From Planctomycetota bacterium (GTDB lineage Bacteria > Planctomycetota > Phycisphaerae > Sedimentisphaerales > Anaerohalosphaeraceae): a stretch of 5,878 bases of DNA. The position numbers and the translations under genes were made by a program. The DNA is taken from NCBI GenBank assembly GCA_012519365.1, contig JAAYQH010000281.1, positions 1 to 5,878 on the forward strand, in the 5' to 3' direction. The notes beneath the pieces are model-generated. The model made no database searches, had not been told where the DNA came from, and saw nothing but the letters and a program-made list of their open reading frames with translations. Each line of letters begins with the position of its first letter. Within the stretch, counting starts at the first letter, position 1. Of this stretch, positions 1 to 5,853 are shown one piece after another.

Positions 1-11
1 CAGGTGCCGCC

Positions 12-1187
12 TCAGCCATACTCCAGCGAAAACGTCCGGTCATATTCTCCCGTTTTGCTGCGTATCCGCACCTTCGGTGCCGGCGGTTGGCGACCATATT
101 GCAGCATACTGACTTGCTCGTTCATCCTGCCCCGAAGTTCCTGATTGATTGTGTAGATACCCTGCCGTTGGGAAACCGACAGTCGTGAAAACACCGGCTC
201 ACCGATATCCAACCTCACCGGTGTATCGGCGCTGACCGTAAAACTCTCTTGACGCGGGAAATTGTTCCCCCGCAAGGTCCAATCCCGCCCCTTGTCTTGG
301 CGAGCAATCTCCCATTGATACACCCGATACGTCCCTTCCGGCAGGCGTACGTACCCGTTTTGAGGGGTCTTGTCATACATCCCGTTGACGCCGCCAGCCG
401 AGAATTTCGTCACACTTTCGGGGATCTGCACGACCCCAAAGACGACGTCGGGCGCAGCGGCAATAGACACAAACGCTCCGTCGCGTGCAACCTGAAGCCG
501 ATACAACGTCCCTTTATAATCCAGATAGCGGCCAATAAAATACTCCCGTCGGTTCTGTGGTTCGCCCAGCAAAATTCGGTCGGCGTTAAAGTCCTCGGCT
601 GTATCGTCAAACGTCCCGTTGCCGTTGGTGTCCACCAGAACACACACTACCGATTCGCCGCCGATCAGCACCGTTCCTTCATAATAACCGCCCGAAGACA
701 TCATCAAATATCGACTGCGCTCGTCATAGCTGTAGAATTGGCACGCCATATGATAGGTAATCGGCCCATCCTCGCCTATCAGATAGACCGGAAACGGGTC
801 AAAGGCCATACGATACTGATCGCTTCGCTGACCCTGATACGGCTTTTCGTCATCCAGATGCCCGTCGCCGTTTGAATCGATATACAACAGATCGTGCTGC
901 TGTCCATACGGCGTGGAGCGGTCCAACGCGATCCACCGAAAGCCCTGGCTGTCCATCGGGGTGTACCATTTGATAAACAAGGGATTGTCGGATTTGAATT
1001 CCGGACACCGCACGTGCGCCGGGCGCTGCGGCTCAAAACTGCGATACACCCGGTTCACCGAGGCGCCCACCTCCTGGCCCGTATCCTTGCTGGTCCGATA
1101 ACGCAGCCACTGTACATCCCCCATCGCCGCGCTAACCGAAAAGACAAGAAAAAAAGACACAGCAACGCCGGTTCTTAAAAAAGCCAT
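12..1187 (-). CDS. Secreted protein of unknown function with two calcium-loop-like motifs
   Basis: The function is not recognised. The product is 391 aa from the chosen ATG at 1187, which follows a strong Shine-Dalgarno sequence (AAAGGAGAG) with a 4-5 base gap; an ATG 36 bases upstream (1223) would put 12 charged residues before the signal peptide and is less likely. Residues 1-23 form a typical Sec signal peptide (Arg5, hydrophobic stretch 7-20, likely cleavage near AMG|D), so the protein is probably exported. Two Asp/Asn-rich loops resemble EF-hand or thrombospondin-3 calcium loops: D104-S-N-G-D108-G-H-L-D112-D and D186-T-N-G-N190-G-T-F-D194-D. Their spacing, about 82 residues, and their similar surroundings suggest two related halves. 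The rest looks beta-rich, with many aromatic residues and no visible catalytic motif. It has a 204-base upstream gap and probably its own promoter. A calcium-binding extracytoplasmic structural or adhesion role is only inferred. Confidence 0.85.
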   Translation of the reverse strand: MAFLRTGVAVSFFLVFSVSAAMGDVQWLRYRTSKDTGQEVGASVNRVYRSFEPQRPAHVRCPEFKSDNPLFIKWYTPMDSQGFRWIALDRSTPYGQQHDLLYIDSNGDGHLDDEKPYQGQRSDQYRMAFDPFPVYLIGEDGPITYHMACQFYSYDERSRYLMMSSGGYYEGTVLIGGESVVCVLVDTNGNGTFDDTAEDFNADRILLGEPQNRREYFIGRYLDYKGTLYRLQVARDGAFVSIAAAPDVVFGVVQIPESVTKFSAGGVNGMYDKTPQNGYVRLPEGTYRVYQWEIARQDKGRDWTLRGNNFPRQESFTVSADTPVRLDIGEPVFSRLSVSQRQGIYTINQELRGRMNEQVSMLQYGRQPPAPKVRIRSKTGEYDRTFSLEYG

Positions 1188-1190
1188 AAT

Positions 1191-1200
1191 TCTCTCCTTT
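1191..1200 (-). promoter_or_regulatory. Ribosome binding site that sets the start of the secreted protein gene
   Basis: Read on the minus strand this is AAAGGAGAGA, followed by three or four bases and ATG at 1187. It is a near-perfect Shine-Dalgarno match at normal distance. It decides the start in favour of the codon that opens directly into the signal peptide rather than the upstream ATG at 1223. Confidence 0.85.
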
Positions 1201-1256
1201 AACAATGGATATAGATTATCCACTTTTTGTCCGGTTCGTTCTGTAAAGACGTTTCA

Positions 1257-1262
1257 ATTATA
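1257..1262 (-). promoter_or_regulatory. Candidate -10 element upstream of the secreted protein gene
   Basis: The minus strand reads TATAAT, a perfect sigma-70-type -10 hexamer, about 70 bases before the ATG at 1187. No good -35 hexamer lies 16-18 bases further upstream (the sequence there is GTATAT or close to it), and there is no TG extension. The promoter may therefore be weak, activator-dependent or fortuitous. If real, it gives an mRNA leader of about 60 bases. Confidence 0.4.
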
Positions 1263-1300
1263 CCCCCTTCGCAGCAAACATATACTTTTTTTCGAAAATA

Positions 1301-1314
1301 TTGGGTTTTCCCAA
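1301..1314 (-). terminator. Weak hairpin downstream of the VWA gene, possible terminator
   Basis: The sequence is a perfect 5-bp inverted repeat (TTGGG/CCCAA) with a 4-base loop. On the transcribed minus strand it is followed by TATTTT and then an A-rich stretch. The stem is short, the U-run is poor, and it lies about 80 bases past the VWA stop codon. It is recorded as the only terminator-like element in this gap, with low confidence. Confidence 0.2.
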
Positions 1315-1321
1315 ATGTGAT

Positions 1322-1340
1322 GGGGGAGGGTTAGGGGGGG
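1322..1340 (+). other. G-tract cluster, putative G-quadruplex motif
   Basis: The plus strand carries runs of 5, 3 and 7 guanines separated by A and TTA. Splitting the last run into two gives four G3 tracts with loops of 1 to 3 bases, which fits the usual quadruplex pattern. It lies in the non-coding gap 1188-1391, between the VWA stop codon and the promoter region of the next gene. The guanines are on the template strand for leftward transcription, so the RNA would be C-rich. Any role is inference. Confidence 0.45.
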
Positions 1341-1391
1341 TCTTTGACTTTCTGCAAACCCGTCGGCCTGCCCAGGTCCCCGGCGGGGCGA

Positions 1392-2294
1392 TTAGTTCAC
1401 CTCAAGATAATGGCCGCCGCACACCTGGGCCAGTCGTGCCAGAACCGTGCTGTCCCGCGAGGCCGGATAGATGCCGATCGTATGAACGACCGTCGTCGGG
1501 GCAATCGCTTTTCGAAGTGCCTCAATCCGTCGCATAAACGCCCCCTCGTCATCGTCCATCAAATCAAAGCCATCGGTCACAAAATACAGCACCTCCGCCC
1601 GTTGTCCGCTTTTATCATGCATCCGCATCGCCATCTCAAGGGCCGGTTCAGCGACGGTCTGGCCGGCGGGACGGATTTGGCCGAGCAGATTCAGCGCTGC
1701 GGCCTTGGCCGCGGGGCTTGCCGTCTCAAGGGTGCCGTCGAACGCCTGCAAAAGGCGCCCGTTGTCCATAAAAAACACCACATTAAAGGCCTGCTCGGCC
1801 GAAAGCTTCAAAATCGACTCCCGCAATTGCTCCCGCACCAGGTACATCAGCCCGAACATACTGCCGGAACCATCGACCACATAGCACACCCGTTTGGCCG
1901 TGACGGTGGTGCCAGAAAAAAACACCGTATCGGCCGGATGGCTGTCTGCGGTCGGGGGAAAAGACGGCGCGGGGTCCTCCACCGGCTCCGGCTTTGGCGC
2001 AGGGGGCTTGGGTGCTGCCGGCCGCGGCTCAATCGCCGGTGCGACAGTGGGGGCGACAGGCGGGGTCACCTTGGGTTTGGGGCGGGGGGCAGCAGGCTGT
2101 TGAAGAACACGTTCAACCAGATGAACGGAGATATCCGGCGAGACCGCCTGGGCCGGTCCGTCGGTTTGCCGACCAAAATGGATCGCCCCCAGCACCATCA
2201 GTGCCGCCAGATGAATCGCCACTGAAAAGCCCAAGGCCCCGAGCCGCAGGGGCTCAGCGGCCGACCGTTTTGTAAAAAACCGCCATCCCGGCAC
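1392..2294 (-). CDS. Membrane-anchored von Willebrand factor A domain protein with TonB-like N-terminus
   Basis: The product is 300 aa from a GTG start. GGAGGT lies 5 bases upstream, and a nearby ATG (2286) is out of frame. Residues 1-18 form a basic cytoplasmic tail and 19-39 a single membrane helix resembling TonB-like anchors (FSVAIHLAALMVL). A short stretch with a conserved-looking VHLVERVL segment follows, then a Pro/Ala/Lys-rich spacer at 66-116 like those that span the periplasm in TonB and TolA. Residues 134-300 are a compact VWA domain. Its metal-ion-dependent adhesion site looks complete: D141-G-S143-G-S145 after a hydrophobic strand, T213 in the GQT loop, and D241 in the VTDG strand end. 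VWA domains bind protein ligands through a divalent metal, so the likely role is a periplasmic binding or assembly scaffold. The ligand is unknown. No ExbB/ExbD-like partner is present in the window; the upstream neighbour is the L,D-transpeptidase. Confidence 0.9.
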   Translation of the reverse strand: MPGWRFFTKRSAAEPLRLGALGFSVAIHLAALMVLGAIHFGRQTDGPAQAVSPDISVHLVERVLQQPAAPRPKPKVTPPVAPTVAPAIEPRPAAPKPPAPKPEPVEDPAPSFPPTADSHPADTVFFSGTTVTAKRVCYVVDGSGSMFGLMYLVREQLRESILKLSAEQAFNVVFFMDNGRLLQAFDGTLETASPAAKAAALNLLGQIRPAGQTVAEPALEMAMRMHDKSGQRAEVLYFVTDGFDLMDDDEGAFMRRIEALRKAIAPTTVVHTIGIYPASRDSTVLARLAQVCGGHYLEVN

Positions 2295-2299
2295 TTCTG

Positions 2300-2305
2300 A
2301 CCTCC
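2300..2305 (-). promoter_or_regulatory. Ribosome binding site supporting a GTG start
   Basis: The minus strand reads GGAGGT, five bases before the GTG at 2294. This supports GTG initiation of the VWA gene, which has no in-frame ATG near its N-terminus before the membrane helix. Confidence 0.8.
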
Positions 2306-2318
2306 GGCGTGTTCGGAC

Positions 2319-2353
2319 TGACTTTCTGCCTCTGATTTCTGAGTTTTGACTTC
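2319..2353 (-). repeat. Degenerate 7-base tandem repeat between the transpeptidase and VWA genes
   Basis: On the minus strand this 35-base stretch divides into five consecutive heptamers. Four of them (2347-2353, 2340-2346, 2333-2339, 2319-2325) fit the consensus RAANTCA; the fourth in order (2326-2332) is GAGGCAG and has drifted. The array fills half of the 69-base gap between the transpeptidase stop codon and the VWA ribosome binding site. It may be a decayed microsatellite or a spacer. No protein binding site is recognised. Confidence 0.5.
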
Positions 2354-2363
2354 CGCATTTTGT

Positions 2364-3530
2364 CTAATCAATCACCTGAACATTGGACTGTCCCGGCTCC
2401 AGCATCTCATAGAGTTCGATGATATCGCCGTTGTGCAGGCGAATACAGCCGCGGCTGGATTGGGTTCCGATGGTCTCCGGTTCATGTGTGCCGTGCAGGG
2501 CAAAGCCCGTGCGTCCTCTGGCGGCGCCTTCGATTCCTTCCAGCGCAATCCAGCGTGAGCCGAGCGGATACTCGGGGTCGCTGCCTTTATAGGTCTTTCC
2601 GGTGTCCGGATCTGTCCATGTGGGTTTAACCATCTTGCCGCCGGGAGCCACAACCCACCTGCCGGTTGGTGTGGTATGCTCAGGCCGTCCCAGCCCGACG
2701 CGATACGTCTTGACATACATATTTTGCAGATACAAATCCAGGGTGTAGGTGGACCGATTGACCACGGCATGGAAGGGCCCGTGGATGACTTTAATCTGCC
2801 GGCCGGCCTGAAGCAGTTCCGGTCGTTCGATGCCGTTAATCCGCATCAAAATCTCATAGGGCACCTTGTGCTGGCGGCCGATTTTTGCCAGCAAATCCCC
2901 CGGTTTGACCAGATAATAGCCGGTCAACTCATCCCCTTGCAGGACATCGCGGCTAAAGAGCCACTTGTCTGCCAGATTGGCTAACTGGGTCATAACGCCG
3001 GTACGAATCTGTGGACTTAACTGCATATTCAGGGCCTGATTGAGTTTGTCTCGTGCGGCGATTATCCGCCCCTGATCGCGCAGGGTCAGGGCTTCTTCAA
3101 TCAGCCGTTTGGCCTGGGGGGCGGTCTTGTCCGCAGAGGATGCATCGTCCGGCGTCTGGGCGGCTGTTTGTTGAACTGAGGACTGAACCGTTGGGGTTGT
3201 CTCGGCCGGCTCTGTCTGGGACACCGCAACCGGCGGTTCAGCCGAGTCGGTCTGAATCGACGGGGCCTGGCCCCCCGCTGCCGGTTCGACCTTACCGGCC
3301 GACGGGGTCGAGGGCGCGGCCGGCTCACTGGCAGGCCGCGACGGCGGAAGGACGTTGTCCAGCTTCACCTGAGGCGGGGCCGACTGCACCTTTGCGGGTT
3401 TTTCTGCGGTTTGCGTCTTGATCAAAATCACCAGCCCCACAATCACCACGATCAAGGTCAGCATCACCCATTTGAGATGACGGCCGTGCCGCTTGGGGGG
3501 CGTTGTGTAAGGTTTGAAAACTTGCGCCAA
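2364..3530 (-). CDS. Membrane-anchored LysM and YkuD L,D-transpeptidase
   Basis: The product is 388 aa from a TTG start supported by GGAGGTG seven bases upstream; the nearby ATG at 3544 is out of frame. Order of parts: basic cytoplasmic tail 1-20; one membrane helix about 21-37; a long Pro/Ala/Thr/Gln-rich spacer 41-135; a charged helical segment 136-195; a LysM peptidoglycan-binding domain about 205-249 (YYLVKPGDLLAKIG start); and a YkuD catalytic domain about 252-388. The catalytic signature is complete: H346-G-T, then S359-R-G-C362-I-R364, with Cys362 as nucleophile. The family makes 3-3 cross-links between meso-diaminopimelate residues of peptidoglycan stems, or attaches proteins to them, outside the inner membrane. 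Here the LysM would dock the enzyme on the wall and the spacer would give reach. It lies 56 bases downstream of the cyclo-ligase and 69 bases upstream of the VWA gene, probably in the same transcript. Whether it cross-links glycan or anchors a protein cannot be told from sequence. Confidence 0.93.
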   Translation of the reverse strand: MAQVFKPYTTPPKRHGRHLKWVMLTLIVVIVGLVILIKTQTAEKPAKVQSAPPQVKLDNVLPPSRPASEPAAPSTPSAGKVEPAAGGQAPSIQTDSAEPPVAVSQTEPAETTPTVQSSVQQTAAQTPDDASSADKTAPQAKRLIEEALTLRDQGRIIAARDKLNQALNMQLSPQIRTGVMTQLANLADKWLFSRDVLQGDELTGYYLVKPGDLLAKIGRQHKVPYEILMRINGIERPELLQAGRQIKVIHGPFHAVVNRSTYTLDLYLQNMYVKTYRVGLGRPEHTTPTGRWVVAPGGKMVKPTWTDPDTGKTYKGSDPEYPLGSRWIALEGIEGAARGRTGFALHGTHEPETIGTQSSRGCIRLHNGDIIELYEMLEPGQSNVQVID

Positions 3531-3535
3531 AATGA

Positions 3536-3542
3536 CACCTCC
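3536..3542 (-). promoter_or_regulatory. Ribosome binding site supporting a TTG start
   Basis: The minus strand reads GGAGGTG, with the GGAGG core seven bases before TTG at 3530. The match is strong enough to accept the rare TTG start of the transpeptidase. The first in-frame ATG is at residue 23, inside the membrane helix, and would destroy the anchor. Confidence 0.8.
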
Positions 3543-3586
3543 ATACGATGAATCTATGGGTTATTGTTTAGCACGTTATCGTTATT

Positions 3587-4195
3587 TTACACCTCGTATT
3601 TTTTGTTTATGCAGGGGGGCATCGCTGGTGAGCAGTGAATAATGCCTTCTTCGCACACAATCGCGTCCATGGGCACATCCCGCTCGTTATGCGGGATCTC
3701 CGGACAAATCTGCTCAGAAAAACACACCCCCCATTTTGGCGCCTTGATGGCGTGGGCCGCGAAAAAACGGTCATAATAGGACCCGCCGCGTCCCAGTCGA
3801 TTGCCCTGTCGATCAAATCCCAACCCCGGCACAATGATTAAATCTATCTCTTCATAAGGAACCGGTACGCCGGAAATGGGGGTGCGAAGCCCCATTTGGT
3901 CTTTTTCAAGCCCCTTCTCGAGCGACTTAATCTCGACCGGTATGATATGCCGCTGCTCCCAGGAGACCTTTGGGACAACGACGGTCTTGCCGTCTTGCCA
4001 TGCGGCGAGAATCAACGGTGTCGTATCCACCTCGTGCGGCATCGACAAGAATAACATCACCCCCGCCGCGGACTGATACGGTTGGGACTGAAGAACATGG
4101 CCGCATATTCGGCGGCTTTTTTCGACGCGGTCTTCGGGGCGAATCCTGGCCAGTCGGGCCTTTAATTCCCGACGCAATTGTGCTTTATCTGTCAT
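3587..4195 (-). CDS. 5-formyltetrahydrofolate cyclo-ligase (methenyltetrahydrofolate synthetase)
   Basis: The product is 202 aa, slightly longer than the usual 180-200 aa. It converts 5-formyltetrahydrofolate to 5,10-methenyltetrahydrofolate with ATP, returning a stored or inhibitory folate to one-carbon metabolism in the cytoplasm. Visible family features are: the basic N-terminal helix with K4, R8 and R9, likely in ATP binding; FLSMPHEVDT at 49-58, whose Glu55 matches the folate-contacting position; VVVPKV at 72-77; and the strong signature from IVPGLGFD (121-128) through GNRLGRGGSYYDR (131-143), the phosphate-binding loop. The C-terminal D173 and M176-D177 are also present. The usual G-x-x-E-P motif reads G102-L-R-T-P, with Thr in place of Glu. 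The last dozen residues, after IIHCSP, are an unusual tail. The ATG overlaps the rarA stop by 11 bases and has AGAGG four bases upstream, so the two are probably translationally coupled. The common gene name varies (fthfC, ygfA, yqgN), so no symbol is assigned. Confidence 0.95.
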   Translation of the reverse strand: MTDKAQLRRELKARLARIRPEDRVEKSRRICGHVLQSQPYQSAAGVMLFLSMPHEVDTTPLILAAWQDGKTVVVPKVSWEQRHIIPVEIKSLEKGLEKDQMGLRTPISGVPVPYEEIDLIIVPGLGFDRQGNRLGRGGSYYDRFFAAHAIKAPKWGVCFSEQICPEIPHNERDVPMDAIVCEEGIIHCSPAMPPCINKKYEV

Positions 4196-5579
4196 CTATC
4201 CTCTTTTCTACGTCTTCTGTGCCTTGTGCGCCCATCTGTTGTACATAATTTTTCAATTTTTTCAAATAATCGGCAATGATTTTTTCGCGTCCGACCGCTT
4301 TCGGCTGATAATATGGTTTGTCGAGTTTTTGACCCAGATAATCCTGTTCGATATACCCGACCGGACTTTTATGCGGATACTGATACCCGAGGCCGTGGCC
4401 CAGTTTTTTTGCCCCGGCGTAATGCGCATCGCGCAGATGGGGCGGCACGGGAATTGTCCGCCCGGACTGCACATCCGCGCAGGCCTGCCAAATCGCGTTG
4501 GCACAGGCGTTGGATTTTGGGGCACAGGCGATATAAATCGCCGCCTGGGCCAGGGGCAGCTGGGCCTCGGGAAACCCGACAAACTCGGCAATCTGCATCG
4601 CCGAAGCCGCCAATATCGTTGCCATCGGATCGGCGTTGCCCACATCCTCGGCGGCGCAGACCATAATCCGGCGGGCAATAAACCGCAGATCCTCACCCCC
4701 GACGATCATCCGCGCCAGCCAATACACCGTCGCATCGGGGTCCGAGCCGCGCATGGATTTTTGCAGGGCACTGGCTAAATCGTAGTGGGTATCGCCCGTG
4801 CCGTCATATTGAATCGACTTTTTCTGAACGGATTCTTTAGCAATATCGAGCGTCAGGCGCACTTTTTCGGACCGTTCTGCGCGGGCCTGGGACAAGACCG
4901 CGACCTCAAGGGCGGTCAGTGCCTTGCGGGCGTCCCCGTCGCAAATGGTCGCCAGAAACTCCAGCGCCTCCGGCTCGGCGGCCACCTGCAGCTTGCCAAG
5001 TCCCCGCTCGGCATCGGTCAGCGCCCGACGCAGCAGCTGCAAAATCGCCTCTTTACTGAGCGGCTCAAAACTGAACACCGTGCTGCGGCTGATGAGGGGG
5101 GAATTGACGGAGAAAAACGGATTTTCTGTCGTCGCCCCGATCAGCGTCAAAATTCCGTTTTCCACATCATCCAGCAGCACATCCTGCTGGGCCCTGTTAA
5201 AGCGATGAATCTCGTCGATGAACAGCAGGGTCCGGCGTTTTGACGTAATCAGCCGGTCTTTGGCCGCCGCGGCAATCTCGCGGATGTCCTTGACCGACGC
5301 GGCCGGGGCACTGAGATAGTGAAATTCTGCCTGAATGGTGTTGGCGATAATCCGTGCGAGAGTTGTTTTGCCTACGCCGGGGGGGCCGTAAAAAATCAGG
5401 CTGGTCACCTGGCCGGCCTCCAGCATCCGGCGCAGCAGTTTGCCCGGCCCGACAAAATGGTCCTGGCCGACAAACTCATCGAGCCGCTGCGGCCGCATCC
5501 GCACCGCCAGGGGCGCAAAGCCTGACAGCGCGGCCCGCTCTGACTGTGAAAACAGGCTATTTTCCAATTGTTTGGCCAT
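4185..5579 (-). CDS. rarA: RarA/MgsA-type replication-associated recombination AAA+ ATPase
   Basis: The product is 464 aa, normal to slightly long for RarA (MgsA, eukaryotic WRNIP1/Mgs1). The family acts at stalled replication forks and single-strand gaps, interacts with SSB and forms a tetramer. Landmarks are: PLAVRMRPQRLDEFVGQ at 23-39, the typical RarA opening; Walker A GPPGVGKTT at 65-73; Walker B LLFIDEIHRF at 118-127; sensor 1 IGATTENP at 147-154; the arginine-finger segment PLISR ending at R165; sensor 2 GDARKAL at 215-221. A C-terminal lid and tetramerisation domain of about 240-445 includes YDGTGDTHYDLASALQKS, a hallmark of the family, and GLGYQYPH at 396-403. The last 20 or so residues are a charged tail. 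The start is the first ATG before the conserved N-terminus, but it lacks a Shine-Dalgarno sequence. It is the first gene of the leftward cluster in this window. RuvB and DnaX are excluded by the C-terminal domain. Confidence 0.97.
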   Translation of the reverse strand: MAKQLENSLFSQSERAALSGFAPLAVRMRPQRLDEFVGQDHFVGPGKLLRRMLEAGQVTSLIFYGPPGVGKTTLARIIANTIQAEFHYLSAPAASVKDIREIAAAAKDRLITSKRRTLLFIDEIHRFNRAQQDVLLDDVENGILTLIGATTENPFFSVNSPLISRSTVFSFEPLSKEAILQLLRRALTDAERGLGKLQVAAEPEALEFLATICDGDARKALTALEVAVLSQARAERSEKVRLTLDIAKESVQKKSIQYDGTGDTHYDLASALQKSMRGSDPDATVYWLARMIVGGEDLRFIARRIMVCAAEDVGNADPMATILAASAMQIAEFVGFPEAQLPLAQAAIYIACAPKSNACANAIWQACADVQSGRTIPVPPHLRDAHYAGAKKLGHGLGYQYPHKSPVGYIEQDYLGQKLDKPYYQPKAVGREKIIADYLKKLKNYVQQMGAQGTEDVEKRIDDR

Positions 5580-5587
5580 ACCCGTTT

Positions 5588-5616
5588 ATTATAACCGCCC
5601 TCCATCGGATGCACAA
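5588..5616 (-). promoter_or_regulatory. Sigma-70-like promoter for rarA, possibly giving a leaderless mRNA
   Basis: On the minus strand TTGTGC (5611-5616) stands 17 bases from a perfect TATAAT (5588-5593). The spacer length is ideal, and the -35 matches the conserved TTG. The TATAAT ends only eight bases before the rarA ATG, so transcription would begin within a few bases of the start codon. The absence of a Shine-Dalgarno sequence at usable distance fits that reading; the nearest purine run, GGAGGG, lies about 18 bases away. Confidence 0.5.
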
Positions 5617-5658
5617 CCCCCACCCACATCGGGCACCTTGCCCTGCCGCACTATTCTG

Positions 5659-5706
5659 GCCCCGAAGGGGCGGCCAGTCATTTAGCCGTGGGCGTTAGCC
5701 CACGGT
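5659..5706 (-). repeat. Inverted double-hairpin repeat element
   Basis: This element holds two stems joined by a short linker. At 5686-5705 CCGTGGGC and GCCCACGG form a perfect 8-bp stem with loop GTTA. At 5659-5671 GCCCC and GGGGC form a 5-bp stem with a 3-base loop (UUC when read as minus-strand RNA). Read on the minus strand the order is first stem, CTAAATGACTGG linker, second stem. That is the same order and similar spacing as the plus-strand units to its right, so it is a diverged inverted member of the same family. Confidence 0.75.
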
Positions 5707-5716
5707 CAGAGGTCGT

Positions 5717-5785
5717 GAACGTCTTCCGACCGGGGGCTTTCGCCACCCGGCCAAATGACTTAAAACCCCTGTCGGGGTTACCGAA
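5717..5785 (+). repeat. Hairpin tandem repeat, copy A (69 bases)
   Basis: This is the first direct copy of the unit. Its first stem (5730-5734/5746-5750 continued by 5735-5737/5742-5744) has a one-base insertion, leaving a bulged A at 5745. Then come the linker CCAAATGACTTA and a second stem, AACCCC/GGGGTT (5764-5769/5774-5779), with loop TGTC. It is identical to copy B apart from a few changes around the first stem. The preceding bases lack the GAAGA half of a third small stem seen in copies B and C. Confidence 0.8.
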
Positions 5786-5853
5786 GAACGTCTTCCTACC
5801 GGGGGCTTACGCCCCCGGCCAAATGACTTAAAACCCCTGTCGGGGTTACCGAA
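5786..5853 (+). repeat. Hairpin tandem repeat, copy B (68 bases)
   Basis: This is the most complete copy. CCGGGGGC/GCCCCCGG (5799-5806/5811-5818) is a perfect 8-bp stem with loop TTAC. AACCCC/GGGGTT (5832-5837/5842-5847) forms the second stem with loop TGTC. A small third stem, GAAGA/TCTTC (5783-5787/5791-5795), spans the junction with copy A. There is no unique spacer between copies, which argues against CRISPR. Confidence 0.85.

Noticed and set aside
249..875. Plus-strand open frame (208 codons) opposite the secreted protein gene
   Set aside because: There is no ribosome binding site or recognisable domain, and it lies fully inside a gene with a signal peptide and strong ribosome binding site on the other strand.
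1188..1223. Twelve-residue N-terminal extension of the secreted protein from an ATG at 1223
   Set aside because: It would bury the signal peptide behind charged residues, and the good ribosome binding site (1191-1200) lies inside this extension, serving the ATG at 1187.
1378..1388. GC hairpin just after the VWA stop codon as a terminator
   Set aside because: The stem is only 4 bp (CCCC/GGGG) and is followed by mixed GC-rich sequence rather than a U-run.
1344..2225. Long plus-strand open frame (293 codons) opposite the VWA gene
   Set aside because: The opposite strand encodes a VWA protein with a complete metal site, membrane helix and ribosome binding site. The plus-strand translation is His/Arg/Gly-rich with no domain and no ribosome binding site, as expected for a shadow in GC-rich DNA.
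2254..2358. Possible 34-codon minus-strand gene starting just after the transpeptidase stop
   Set aside because: It has no proper ribosome binding site, its first part is simply the heptamer repeat read as protein, and it runs out of frame into the VWA gene.
3531..3586. Internal promoter between the cyclo-ligase and transpeptidase genes
   Set aside because: A TAAAAT hexamer (3584-3589, minus strand) resembles a -10, but no -35 lies at a usable distance and the area is simply AT-rich.
5659..5706. Rho-independent terminator for a gene upstream of rarA
   Set aside because: The stems are strong but no U-run follows on either strand, and the same structure recurs as a repeat. A secondary termination effect is possible but not supported.
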